DNA of 64,000 nucleotides from Gymnothorax reevesii (lineage: Eukaryota; Chordata; Actinopteri; Anguilliformes; Muraenidae). Location: positions 36,352,611-36,416,610 of the forward strand of contig CM056582.1 of NCBI GenBank assembly GCA_029721435.1, given 5' to 3'. Of this stretch, positions 10,301-21,423 are shown piece by piece (the first letter of the stretch is position 1; each line of letters starts with the position of its first letter). A program made the translations under genes and the position numbers. Under the pieces are notes generated by a model. The model did no database searches, was not told the DNA's origin, and saw only the letters and a program-made list of their open reading frames with translations.

Positions 10301-11834
10301 TTGACGCCGCTGGAGTTCTGGAAAGAATGATGCAGCTTGGGTGCATTGTCAGAAGGACTTACAGTGTACAGCATCCTTTGTCTTTAGTGCATGTGGACAC
10401 AAATCACAAACTAATAAGGTAACTTATCTTTTTTTTTTAAGTGAATATTACTGCAGCTTAAATTGATAACAAATAGAGACAGTTATGAAGATCATTTTTC
10501 TTTCCAGGTACAATATTGTCATATTTGGGGCAATAGATGGATTCTCCAGGAAGGTGTGTCAGTGTTTACTGAGATAACTTGTAGGTTATTAATTATGGTA
10601 TTATTTTGGACATGAGTTGTTAATTGTTTTTCTGTGTGTGTTGCAGATCATGTACCTGGAGCCAGCAACAAATAACCGATCAAGCACAGGTCTTCAGCAT
10701 TTTCTGAAGGCAGTGGAAACCCATGGTTGGCCTTCAAGGTAGTTAGTGGTGCTGCTTTGTAACATTTATCTCACACACACGCTCACACACACTTGTACCA
10801 TGAGTGTTCTAATGGAAACTTTCCCCCCACACTATGTAAGGTCAGGGGTGATGAAGGAGTCGAAAATGTGGCAATAGCTGAAACCATGTTCAGGGTGAAA
10901 GGGACTGGAAGAGGCAGCTTCATCGCCGGAAACAGCGTACACAATCAAAGGTTATCATAATTTAAAATTTAAATCAATGGCTGGAAACTGTTACTTCAGA
11001 CATCTCTGACAGTTCCTGCCCGATTTGGTATTCTTTCTAACAGAATTGTAGAAATAGTAAAGACACCCTAATTAGTAATCAGCTATTTGTGTGAAATAGA
11101 AAAGGGAGGAGATGTAAATAACAGCAACTACAGTGTTTCACAATAAGTAGTAATCTGATAATATAGGATAGGAAAAATAAGTCCATATTTAGAAATGTGC
11201 TATTCTCCTGTTAATTTGATATATTATGGGTACATTTTGTCTGTGTTTTAGAATTGAGCGTCTGTGGCGAGACGTCTGGACCAGTGTGACCCATCTTCAC
11301 TATGACGTGCTTCACAGCCTTGAGGAAGATGGCCTCCTGGACTTGTCTGACACTATACATATGTTTTGTGTACATCATGTGATCCTCCCACGGCTGGCAG
11401 ACGCTCTTCACACCTTTACTGAAGGGTGGGAAAATCATCCTTTGAAGTCTGAAGGTGGACTCACACCTAACCAGCTCTGGGTTTTGGGACACATGCAGAA
11501 CCCGGCTGCTGAAACTGAAGAGGACTTGCAGGTTTGTGTCATCTACATGGCTGTTAATTTAAGTGTTTTTTTTAATTTAAATTAATTTGTTTTGTGTGTG
11601 TAAAATTGATGACAGAACCTGGAGTTATATGGAACTGACTGGGAGACATTTGATGGTGCCAGTGAAGAACCCTTTGGAGTCCAAGTCCCAGAAAATGAGT
11701 GTCCTCTGTCTCCAGCTGCTATGGAAGCTGTGAAATCCATCATCAATCCTCTTGCACCATCTGAATCTTTTGGTAGAGACTTGTATGTATCTATGGTTCA
11801 GTGCATTGAAAGTCTGAGTAACATGTCACAGTAA
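7103..11834 (+). CDS. Integrase-type (rve/DDE) transposase, spliced gene
   Basis: Exons inferred from splice sites and open frames: 7103-7126 (MADAASNQ), 7267 to about 7340 ([12 protein letters not shown]), 9748-10418, 10508-10553, 10647-10738, about 10841-10950, 11252-11531 and 11616-11834 (TAA 11832-11834). The large exon has a helix-turn-helix ([20 protein letters not shown]). The DDE triad appears as Asp in [10 protein letters not shown], Asp in RGDEGVEN, and Glu in [12 protein letters not shown]. This fits enzymes that cut and join transposon ends. Two splice junctions do not keep frame as I read them: the donor after exon 2 (GTTAAG at 7321 gives the wrong phase) and the acceptor near 10840 (one base off), so exon borders there are uncertain or slightly mutated. 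The coding exons themselves contain no stop. It begins in the left inverted repeat and ends 2.3 kb from the converging HECT gene. Confidence 0.75.
7390..8625. mobile_element. Possible old non-autonomous element in a transposase intron
   Basis: The left part (TATTCAGAAACGCCACTAAC, many CACTCA/AGTGAG words) and the right part (8490-8625, with GTGTGAGTGAGG and CGCTCACACTCAATTAG) look like imperfect inverted copies around a unique middle. The middle has minus-strand frames (7671-7877, 7778-8071) that I do not recognise. No clean ends or target duplication were found, so this remains tentative. It lies within the long intron between exons 2 and 3 of the transposase gene. Confidence 0.3.
8643..9356. 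mobile_element. Tc1/mariner-like MITE
   Basis: The ends form imperfect inverted repeats: TTATTAGCCCCCC near 8657-8670 and GGGGGGCTAATATTTTTGTC near 9328-9347. Secondary paired words TTCCCAAGTGCTTTT and AAAGTACTTGGGAAAA lie just inside. The right end reads CTCGACTGTA and is followed by TA. The interior has no transposase frame. This end sequence is typical of fish Tc1-like elements. The exact left border is uncertain because that end is diverged. It sits in the transposase intron and does not touch coding exons. Confidence 0.55.
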
Positions 11835-12003
11835 TTAGAGCGCATGAAAATGCACACCATTGTTATTCTGGTCTTCTTATTCCAGTTCTTCTTCTTGTTA
11901 TTCTCACACACTTAATGCAGCCTCAACTGTTCTAATGTAGAAATTTCATTCAAAGATCTTACTTGACACCTGTGCAATGTATTTTTCATCTTTTAAACTT
12001 TGA

Positions 12004-12009
12004 AATAAA
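12004..12009 (+). promoter_or_regulatory. Polyadenylation signal of the transposase gene
   Basis: AATAAA on the + strand about 170 bases after the transposase stop at 11832-11834. It is the first clear hexamer downstream, so it is the likely 3' end signal. Confidence 0.5.
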
Positions 12010-13894
12010 AAGTTACAAAAGTATAAAACTATTAATTTTTTTCCCCATAGACTTAACACTGGGCTGATGACATCACAGTAGGGCCATTAAGCAATTAGAA
12101 TCTTGTGCCAGATGTCCTGACCACCTGCAGCAACGGTCAGTTTCTAAGGCTTTGAGACTACAATCGGCCTCTCTTAAAGCTATTCTTACCTTTCTGGATT
12201 TTTTTACACTTTTCTTTTAATCTTAAAATGCTCATAATAAGCGTACAGTACACTAAAATGTAAAATAATTCCACCAGGTGTTGAAACTCGTCGATATTCA
12301 ATTCTCATATTTCTGACAAAAGTCTGAACAGTCATTTTCTTCCATCCGAATAAAATGATTTACTGAGCTTCCTAGCTGTCATCCGTTGCTGTGCCCCTTC
12401 CAGTTGCTTACCGCTGTCACTGCTTGCGAGTCGCGCGCCTCTCTGGCAGAGCGGTAGAGACAAAACGGGAAGCTACTCTACGAGGTTACACCGCAAACAA
12501 AGCAGCTGCAACTGCACCTTACTAAATGACTAACGTTACCTGGACAATTCTGGTGAGGCAAGACGTTTTGACAGCAGTTTTACAAGAAAATATGTATGAT
12601 TTCTGCCGAAACACGAAGCATCTGACTGAACAAACGCGCTGAAATGCTATAATTACTAACGTTAATTGTAGTTCGTCAGACGTAGGGGCATTTTATTTTA
12701 TACCACACATAGAATTGAATATTATGTCATTACTGGCGGTTAGTTTTCACTAACCGGTCTGAATCTGACTCCAATGCCCCGTTTCAAGATGCTTTCACAC
12801 CAGACGCGAAACATTTTCCGTACGACAGATTACATTCAAAAGTCAATGCAAAGACGCGTATACGCGCGAGATTCGCGTCTTTGCATTGACTTTGAATGTA
12901 ATCTGTCGTGCGAGACGTTCGTTTCGCGTCCGATGTGGAAGCAGCTTCATTCGCGCTGCCCCGCACGCGTCAGGGGAGGAGGGTAGCCTCAGAGGTCAGG
13001 CAGGCAGAATTGTTCATGTTCAAATTTCTAAGTGCCGTTGCGCATGCCAGAAAGGTAATAATAGCTTTAAGACTAAAGATCCTGTTCAACTGTTTCAAAA
13101 TAAAATTCCTCACCACAATAAATAATTTAACAATTAACTACTCTACAATTCCAACTAGCAACCAAGTAACGCCCTAGCACCCACACGGAATGCCATAGCA
13201 ACCAGTTCCCAGAACCCTAGCAAGCACCCCAAATACTATATGAGTAGAACATAAGGCACATTCAAAATTTCTACTTATCCGACTAACAACCCAGTTACCA
13301 ATATCATAAAGCAACTTAAGCAACTACTGCTTGCATTTTCATGCACTCGTAATTCCCTGGAATTACATTCCCTATATTTGTTACAAAACTGCGACAAATT
13401 GCTGTATACCACATTGTTAGCAAACAAAAACTGCATCTGCTTTTGTTTCAGCTTGTGACAAATGATCATTTTGCTCTTGCCGTCTCTTTGCCTATTGTAG
13501 TGTGTAATGTGTCTGCACAGTTGTTCCCCTGGAGTATGATTAAATAGTTTTTGTGTATCTAATACCTGTTGACTACATTACATTTACATTAACACAGGCG
13601 GTTTACAGGTCCTTTCAGTCTGATATACAATTTTTTAAAAATGGTCACATTTATATTATGAGTTTAAATCAGAGACAAAATTGCAACGTGAATTCATTGA
13701 CAGTAAAAAATGTGATGAACTGAAAAATCTTGGTTAAAATTAACTCGAGGGTCTCAAAAAGTAGCACTGATACCTGTTGGCATCCTGCAACAATTAAAAT
13801 ATTTTTAACTTAAAAGAGTATATATTTTAATGGTTAACTGCCTTCATTGCGATGGCAATAAATGACTGAAAGGGCTCCAAAGCACTCTTTAAAA
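12010..13894. other. Intergenic stretch between convergent transposon genes
   Basis: No coding frame of note. It holds the palindromic MITE at 12791-12942, and at about 13155-13230 a run of degenerate units containing CCCTAGCA / TAGCAACCA, a dispersed short repeat common in fish. The rest is AT-rich sequence in which I see nothing recognisable. The short frames here are not supported by any domain. Confidence 0.5.
12791..12942. mobile_element. Palindromic MITE (foldback)
   Basis: The two arms are inverted copies: GACAGATTACATTCAAAAGT at 12824-12843 pairs with ACTTTGAATGTAATCTGTC near 12889-12907. The outer arms GCTTTCACACCAGACGCGAA and TTCGCGTCCGATGTGGAAGC pair around a short centre near 12866. 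The whole unit is about 152 bp and CpG-rich compared with its surroundings. Such hairpin elements are common in fish DNA. The two short frames on opposite strands here translate alike because of the palindrome. Confidence 0.65.
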
Positions 13895-13900
13895 TTTATT
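13895..13900 (-). promoter_or_regulatory. Polyadenylation signal of the HECT gene
   Basis: TTTATT on + (AATAAA on the minus strand) about 195 bases downstream of the HECT stop at 14095-14097. It is a plausible 3' end signal for the minus-strand gene. Confidence 0.4.
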
Positions 13901-15233
13901 AAAGAGATTTGATATCAAAAGATAACAATGTTAACAGACCCAGCTGCTGAACAACACATAACTTTGAAGAACATTTTTTAAATGCTAGAGCCATGTTTAC
14001 AGCCCATTCATTTTAAGACTAAATACAGTGAAACAAAAAACATTTGATCAAAATTTGACCTTGGGGATGGTTTGGGTTCTCACAGCCAAATACTTCACAC
14101 TCGATAAAAGGATTGCCCATGGGTTACAGCCGTTTTCATGAGGTTTTTGAATTCATTGAAACTTGTCAGGCGAGCAACTGGAAATGTTATTGTGCGACTA
14201 CATGCGCTTACAGTTGGAAAGCAAATGGTATGATATGCATCACAGTCACGGTAGAATTTCACAGATATGATGAAGTCTTTCTTCTCTTGGCAGAAGGGGT
14301 TTATGGGCTTGTCCCGTCATCCACTGCATGATTCTGCCATCAGTCAAATTTTGTGGAACCTCACTTTCCTCATCACTCCAGACATCTTGTTCTAAAATAA
14401 AAGATTAATCTTAGTCTGAACTAAACAAACAAACAAAAAAAAACCCATAAGTAACTGTATGAGCTTAAACATACCACAATCCTCAGTTTCTTGTAGAAAG
14501 TCTTGGAGAAAGTTCATGATGTTTACTTCTTTACTGTATTTCACAGAGCCCTTCTCACTGAAATCAGGCTGGCACTTTTCCAGGATGAAAGCCGCATCCA
14601 CCTACAAAAACGAAGCACAAAAGATTTACATTTACAACTCTGAATTTCTTGCAGTCAACAAAATTTAACAGGGATGACCTGACATAGACCAAAGTATATA
14701 CCTTATCATCTTCCCCTGGTACAAATAGTGGCAGACAAAGGTCTGGATGTGCCTTCAAAACCTCCAGTAGGCCATACAACTGCAGGCCTTTTCTCAGCTG
14801 GTCAAGCATAGGGACCACTCTCATGGTTGAGTGCAGTACAATAGCCCTGAAACACAAAAGGTTTCTGAGTAACACTCGTGACAATGTATTGATTTATTTT
14901 CCAAAACTATAAGAAAATTAGTGCACATGCACACATTGGCCCTCATTTATCAAACTTGCGTACACCAAAAAAATGGGTGTACGCCAAATATCCCGCAAAT
15001 CATAATCGGCATTTATCAATCTGATCGTGTGCGAACGGTCCGCAAAAATCTCACGCCAGCTCTGACCAGGTGTACGCAAATCTGATAACAGCGAACAACA
15101 TGCAGGAACGAATGCAGCTGTCAAAATGAGTAATAAACCTTATGCAGCGATGCGGACGTCATGCTGTTGTTGTTCTTATTAGTAAAATTAAAAAATAGAC
15201 TAAATGAATAAATAAATAAATGAATAAAAGCAG

Positions 15234-15364
15234 GTCGTTTCCAAATATAAGTGTAATTAATTTCTCTACACAGATGTCATCATTTATTTATTTAATAAAT
15301 GTATTTAATAAATAAATAAATTGCACCTGTGTTGAGAAATTAGTTACTCTTATTTGGAAACAAC
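15234..15364. repeat. AT-rich inverted repeat (possible MITE)
   Basis: The arms 15234-15273 (GTTTCCAAATATAAGTG, CTCTACACAG) and 15327-15364 (CTGTGTTGAGAAATTAG, TTGGAAAC) pair over about 38 bases with few mismatches. The loop is an AT-rich ATTTATTTA run. It lies inside the Harbinger element. No target duplication was identified. Confidence 0.5.
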
Positions 15365-16414
15365 TTAGTTGTCCGGCCAGACGGCTGACGGTTACAATCA
15401 AATTGATTAAACGCAATGCGCAGCTTGGCAGATATGCAGTGTATGTCAGATGCTCATCCAGTCAGATATATACTGAACAGCAAAAGAAACAAAAGTTAGC
15501 CTAATTAAAGGCAGACTGGAAAATAAGTTTGCGCGTAATTATTTTAGAAAATCAAATTTATTACTAGCATGTGCACATTTACACTCGTTTCATCAAACTT
15601 ATTTTTATTTTGCGGTCCCTTCGACTGAGTAACCATAACAGTAGCCTACATTAACTAACTAGCTAGCTTGCGTTTCTTTAGTTGCTCAGTATTTAGATGC
15701 CTACAGACACTTCGACCACGATCACATTTTGACAATGTCAGATCTTCCATTGTTAGAGGAATAAGCTTCTGTCCGAAGTGAGAGGAACTTTCAGCACATA
15801 GATCTCATCCGGGAAAGTGACGAGAGGCTGCTCCTTTTGTGCGGCACCTAAAAACATGTCATGGAGTAATACTGATAAAAGTACAGTGAAGAGTGATCTC
15901 TGCAGATTGTATTTTACCAATTACCCTCACGGTGCTTCGATCGAGGCGGGGGGGGACTCATCCATGTCCCCCCCGCTCGCATTCCCACGATGGAGGGGTG
16001 CCCATCAGTGCTGTGACAGCTGGAGGTTCGAGTCTGGTTGGCCTCCACTGCTCCCTGCGCTGTTGCAACCCGTTTTTAGGAGGCGATCTTAAAATCGGAC
16101 CACTTTTTTAACCAACATGTAAAGCCTTTCGATTGTCAATTATGTTGGCAATATAACATGAAATATTGTGGATCTATTAATTGAATTTATAAAGGTGATG
16201 TGAATCGCACTTTTACGTGTGGCCAATGCTAAATTTTTTTTCTTGACCACACTTGTAAGTGCACAAGTTGATGACCATCCCAGTGCCGCTTAGAAAGTAC
16301 CGCTTAAAATAACTTTGGCCAAGAAAAAATTTTTGCTTTGGAATAAGTGTGGGCAATGGAGACATGTGCGTCCTGGCCACAATAATAAACGCGTCTAACA
16401 AGAATTTTGGTCAT

Positions 16415-16915
16415 TTAAGTGCGTCCAAGCACAAAAATTAGGTGCAAATAGTCACTTTGATTTATTAATGAACTAAATAAAACCTCTGCTGCACTCCGGT
16501 TTTCCACCCCAACAGTGTTTACCACTGCAGCAGCAATAGTTCTCCAAACTGCAGCCTTCTGGGCTCCCTTTATGCCACTCTTAAGACTTCCAAATAAAAT
16601 TATTTTGTTTTTCTCCATCTATCGTCGACCTGCTGATAAAACCTCGTATCTTCAAAATGATAAACTTTACAGGACAGCAAAAAAAAAAAAAAAAGTTTAA
16701 TTCAGCATGTAAGAATGCAGTTGAGCTGTGTTCAGGCAGGATGACTATTTTTCCTCCAAGAATGTATCCAATCAATGAAATTTAGTATTTTGCAATGTTT
16801 ATACTATTATCGTGGACATACGAGTTTTTGTTTCTCATCAAACTGTAGATACGAGGTTTATCAGCAGGCTGACGATATTTCCTCCTCGTTAAGTTCTCTC
16901 TTCTTTGCCGTCTTT
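16415..16915 (-). pseudogene. Harbinger Myb/SANT-like protein remnant
   Basis: The minus-strand frame at 16415-16618 reads KNKIILFGSLKSGIKGAQKA, then AVWRTIAAAVVNTVG and RSAAEV. This matches the spacing of a Myb/SANT-like DNA-binding domain (a tryptophan after a short helix, then an NxVG-type turn) found as the second protein of PIF/Harbinger elements, where it helps bring the nuclease to the element ends. The upstream part (about 16880-16915, with a basic/acidic RELNEEE-type stretch) is separated from it by the palindromic element at 16620-16878. The gene is therefore interrupted. I could not find the nuclease gene. The assignment is moderate and depends on the motif plus the Harbinger-like termini around it. 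Confidence 0.5.
16620..16878. mobile_element. Palindrome-ended MITE inserted in the Myb-like gene
   Basis: The ends CCTGCTGATAAAACCTCGTA (16629-16648) and TACGAGGTTTATCAGCAGG (near 16851-16869) are inverted repeats, with TATCGTC and GACGATA words outside them. The interior has an A-run (16680-16694) and no gene. It splits the Myb-like frame, so it is younger than the Harbinger element. Confidence 0.55.
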
Positions 16916-16946
16916 CGAGAGTCCATGTCGTAAAGTGGGCAGGACT

Positions 16947-17080
16947 ATGCCTCCCGGAGGCGATATTTTTTTCCGTACCGTTAATGCGTCGCTATACTGG
17001 AATTCTAGTCCTCCCATGTGACTTTCCTCCCTTTTGCGACGCATTAACGGTACGGAAAAAAATATCGCCTCCCGGAGCAT
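16947..17080. repeat. Long hairpin (46-bp arms)
   Basis: The arms 16947-16992 and 17036-17080 are almost perfect inverted copies, sharing GGCGATATTTTTTTCCGTAC and GTTAATGCGTCGC. The spacer is 43 bases. The tight palindrome suggests a very small foldback element or a recent inverted duplication inside the Harbinger element. Confidence 0.7.
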
Positions 17081-17109
17081 GAATTTTTAGGGGCATGTCA
17101 TGTAAATTA

Positions 17110-17651
17110 CACTACCTGACAAAAGTATTAGGACGTCACTATTTATGTGTGTGATTTTCTTACAGTGCAGTTGAAAATAGTGAATGTATCATATTTGGAA
17201 ATAGTTGTTTATTCAAATAAAAATACAGACCCCATTTTGGATACACCAAACTGAATTATTCTAAGTCTTGACCCTCCTTTTATAGAGAATCAAAATCACC
17301 CCAAGTGCCACACCTGATCATATTGATTGAACTAATAGTAGCCGTGGTCTTCCATTATAACAAAGACACAATTCCAAACTTGTTAATTTGAAGATTACCA
17401 TCTTGCAAGCACTATTTATTATAATATCTCTTATTTATTACAGACCCAAAGTGAGAGTTTTTTATGCAGAGAAAAAATATGCCAATTTGTATATCTGTAG
17501 CATCCCCAAATGTTCAAATAATGTTCTGTGATGTTTACATGTACATTTTAGGACACCATTAAATTCCTACAACGGTAACATGTGTAATATAGCATGTACA
17601 TCAAAGGTTGAGTGAGAATGAGGATCGTCCTAATACTTTTGTCAGGTAGTG
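17110..17651. mobile_element. Tc1/mariner-like MITE, 542 bp, TA duplication
   Basis: The termini CACTACCTGACAAAAGTATT and AATACTTTTGTCAGGTAGTG are near-perfect inverted repeats, flanked by TA at 17108-17109 and 17652-17653. The ACAAAAGTATTAGGAC type of end is shared by many fish Tc1-like elements. There is no transposase inside. It is nested in the Harbinger element near its right end. Confidence 0.8.
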
Positions 17652-17866
17652 TACGATGGTTTCTGCCGCCAGATTTATCAATGCCAAGGCAGTTCTACAC
17701 CGAAATCTGCGACGTACACACTTTTAGTAAATCAGACACGACACCTGGCGAACAATGATATTTACACCAGAATCTACACCAGATCCTACGGAAGTTTGAT
17801 AAACGAGGGCCATTGTGTAGTTCAAGAAATTTTTATGTTTTTAAAGCGCTTAAGTTGGTGTTTGTA

Positions 17867-18986
17867 TACTGACCAAATAAATAAACGCAAGTTCCAATTT
17901 CTTGATTTTATCAAGTGTAACTTATTAATCAACACTTCATTGGTATCAAATGAAAAGGAGAATCTCAGACAATAGATATTACAGAACATCGGGTTGAAAT
18001 ATCACCATGTTGGCTATAATTTACCAAGGTGAAGTTCGACAGGACGAAGCACAAATGACATTATCAGTATCTCGTACGTCCCCCATTAGTGTCGCGCACG
18101 GCGGTATACCTGCATCTCAGACCTCATCAGACGTCCGATTGTTGCTTGTGGAACGCTGTTCCACTCTTTGGTCAGTGCTAGTCTTAGCTGACGTACTGTA
18201 GCTGGTGGTGGCCGACGTCTCCGGATCACTCTATCCAGAATGTCCCACAAGTGTTCTATAGGTGAAAGATCTGGAGAAAATGCTGGCCAGGGAAGGATTT
18301 ACACGTTTTCGGCTCAAAGGAACTCCATGCAGATAGGTACCATGTGCGGACGCGCGTTGTCCTGTTGGAAAATAATTTGGTGACGTTGAACAAACAGAAG
18401 GATGACTGGACGAAGAATTTTATTGCGGTAATGGACGGTGTTGAGAAACGCATCTCGGCAGCAGTTTAATTTGCCGACCGGAAGTGATCCCGCAGATCTA
18501 ACAAGTGGATACGATGGTCAGATGCTGGAATCGTAACACGTGGCCCACTGGGTCTGGGGCGCTTGGCAGTGTGTCCAGTGGCATTAGACCTGGTTCTGAG
18601 GTGATTATCGCAGAATGCACGACGAATTGACGGGCAACTATCTACCCGACTTCTGGTCTGTAGCATCCCAATCGCATGTTCTCATTGAACTTCCGTTAGT
18701 CCTGGCATTATTTCACCCATTTTCGGTCAGACCTCTAATCGGCCCTGATGTCTACGAGGAACTCAAAACAAAAATGGGGGAGTATCGACAATGGTATCAC
18801 TTGAACCCAAGCACTGCTGATGTTTGGTTCCGGACGAATAGCGGCTCCTAAATACGCGCTGTGAACGCAAAAATGTGTATGGTAGAAGTACTCATCTCCA
18901 AAAATAACTAAGCAAAAACATCTTTCAATGGGTGTGTCGAAATTAGGCACTGGATTACGTAATTGCGTTTCTTTTTTTGGTCAGTA
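17867..18986 (-). mobile_element. Tc1-family transposon with decayed transposase
   Basis: The ends TACTGACCAAATAAATAAAC and GTTTCTTTTTTTGGTCAGTA form inverted repeats of about 27 bp with one A/T-tract length difference. They are flanked by TA at 17865-17866 and 18987-18988; total length 1120 bp. The minus-strand transposase shows a GPRVTIPASDHRIHLLDLRD helix-turn-helix region near 18490-18560, the catalytic-Asp motif QQDNARPH near 18340-18365, and SPDLSPIEHLWD with the last acidic residue near 18240-18280. Frameshifts and stops separate these parts, so it is inactive. It sits in the HECT intron, 55 bp from the Harbinger end. Confidence 0.8.
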
Positions 18987-21423
18987 TATAACCATCACTA
19001 TTCACCTGACAGTGTATAGATTATGAAAACTACCTGGTTATCTGGTCTTTTTTATCCACAGACACTCTTCCAGTGTATCCACAGCTTACTATGCCATCTG
19101 TAAGCTCATCAATGTTCTCATCAGTTGCTCTGTTTATCTGAAAGCAAACAGCATGAAGCAGAATAAATGAATGAAGTCAATGAAATACTGTTTCCTCCCA
19201 AGGACACAAGTGATTACACACTGTTAAATGTTTGGAAACTGAATTCACATTACCTCCATTATAAGCTGAGACGATTCCAAATCTCTGACATCACTGGTTG
19301 ACACCTGGATGCTGTCAGAGTCACCAGAGCAGAGGTATCTGTAGCACCACTCACGCATAAAGTTGGGGAGAGGTCCACCTTGTGCCATGCTAGCTGCCAT
19401 AACTTCTCCTGCAGTCCTAAATATCAAGATGAAAAAGAAAGCTGTATTTGAATTAAATGTTTCAATGAATTAACTTATTTACAGGACACAAGGACAACAC
19501 TATGCACCTGAAGTAGTTGTTATCCAGGCTGTTGAGACAGTAAAGGGGATTTTTCCCCTTGTTGTCAGAGCTGCCCATGAAAAGTTTATTTTCGATCCCT
19601 GCAACCATTTCTGAATAACATAAAAACAGAAGAGAACTAAAATCAGTTACTACAAAAAACTGACAGCATTGGAAATTGCAGTGATATGCAACGGTACCTG
19701 CCAGAAATTCTTTACTAAGAGCACCGGTGTCAATGCCCGACTCCCCAAAAAAAGTAACCTGCAGTCTGCATTTAGGGGAGGATTTTTTTTGGCGTTGCCA
19801 CTGTTGCATTCCTCTAATGAAGAGGTCACTTCTCGACACACAAAGAGGAAATGTGCTGCCTTCATCCACCTGGCAACTGATCCAGTTCAGGACATCCTCT
19901 GAACTTTTATTTGAAAACATACATAAAGAGAAATACAAAAGATATGATAATGCTTTATTGATCCCTTTGAGGAAAATCAGGGGTTATAAAAGTAGATTTT
20001 AAAAAATCAAAAAAGAAATGCAGTGAAAAGAAAGCTATATAAACATACACCACTCTAGAGATATTGAGTTAATTTTTTTATAAAGAAGCAATCAAGATTA
20101 TGCATTTTTGAGAGCAGCTGAAACAGGAGGTTTTACCTTTGAAAAGAATGCATTGCCTCACTTGAGACATTGCCATTGCCATCATGGTCTGCAGCTCTGC
20201 AGTAACAAAAAAATTTAATTAATTTGTAATTTACACACCCTGAATGAAAATGTAATTTAGAAATACTGAAATATTTTTGGTTGTACCGTAATCCACACTC
20301 AGATGCATGAATCTCAATGACATCGTTGCTGAATACACCTCTGCAAACAGGACACTCAGCTGTCTAAAAAAGAAAAATGTACAATAATATCAGACTGTTA
20401 GCTCATCAACATTAAAATAAAATACAGGAATCTTACCATCTCTGCCTGGTTTTCTGGGCACACTGGAGGCATATAATCCTGGGTATAGTCTTCCTAGTGA
20501 CAAAACAAAACAGTATGAAATAACCCCACTGTTTTAGTCACGGCAAAAAATACTTGAAGCCTGACAGAAGATTTGACATACATCCTCAGAAGAACTGCAC
20601 AGATCTATATTCTCCTTGCAGCTCTTGATGTGGTCTGGAAGAGCCTGAAGAGGAACAAGCTTTCTGCAAGTGTTGCATGGGGCTTTGGGCATCTTCTCAA
20701 ATTCTTTCGCTTCTGGTGGTAATGGAGTAATGTCAATTTCTTCTTGTAAAGGGGCAATGTAAAGTGTACACTTCCCATTCCCACTCACTCCTTTTAGCTG
20801 TTGCCCACTGTATCCATCTGTGTCTGGAGAAATGACAGCCAATTTTCGTTGCCCACCCCCACCTAGAAATGAAACTGACATTAATTTTTGGAATTAAAGC
20901 TTTAAAAATGCTATAAAAGCAATATATAAAGTCTATGTATACCTGTGGCCTTGTGTAGCAACCAGCCACCACTGATACTTCCAAGTTTTGGATATGCATT
21001 CAACAGCAAATCTGTCCACTATTAGAACATGGTAAGTTGATAAACATGTTTGTTCATATATTTATTACATTTACCATTTATGTAAACATGCAATTAGTTT
21101 TAAAAACTTGTTGTTATTACAAAATCCAACATTTAACGTTGGTGTTGGTAATGATGGTGCCCAAGATACTTAATCCCTTTTAAAAAGCATACCTCTGAAT
21201 GCGTGATGTTTAAAGGCACTGTTAGAGATCGTTTCCCAAGACCAGCCAGTGTAAGTTGGAGTTCCTCGTGTCCTTTAAGGGTCTTTGAGGCGCACTGACA
21301 CTCCAGAACCATTGCGCTGGGAGCAGCTTACTTGTGGACCTGACAGTTGAGATGTCTGTGATTGACCTCTCTGTCCCTCAGCAGGCTGTGTTGTATTTCC
21401 CTGTGTAACTGGCCTGACATTCC

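Larger units (their letters stand above)
14938..17811. mobile_element. PIF/Harbinger-type element (2.9 kb), decayed, in a HECT intron
   Basis: The termini GGCCCTCATTTATCAAAC (14938) and GTTTGATAAACGAGGGCC (ending 17811) are inverted repeats. They are flanked by ATT on both sides (14935-14937 and 17812-17814), a 3-bp duplication as in Harbinger elements; CATT is an alternative reading. Subterminal GTACACC-like words recur inside both ends. It carries a remnant of a Myb/SANT-like gene on the minus strand but no recognisable nuclease, so it could not move by itself. At least two smaller elements have inserted into it. It lies in the HECT intron between the 14702-14846 and 19034-19137 exons. Confidence 0.7.

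Noticed and set aside
12774..13177. Short frames on both strands around 12.8-13.2 kb
   Set aside because: They arise from the palindromic MITE and its flank; the two strands translate alike because of the inverted repeat.
15945..16075. tRNA-like B box (GGTTCGAGTCTGG) suggesting a tRNA-derived SINE
   Set aside because: I could not find a matching A box at the right distance, an A-rich tail or target duplications. Too weak to list.
16213..16401. Possible inverted repeat or gene fragment in the Harbinger element
   Set aside because: The pairing between about 16222 and 16356 is weak and the frame has no known motif.
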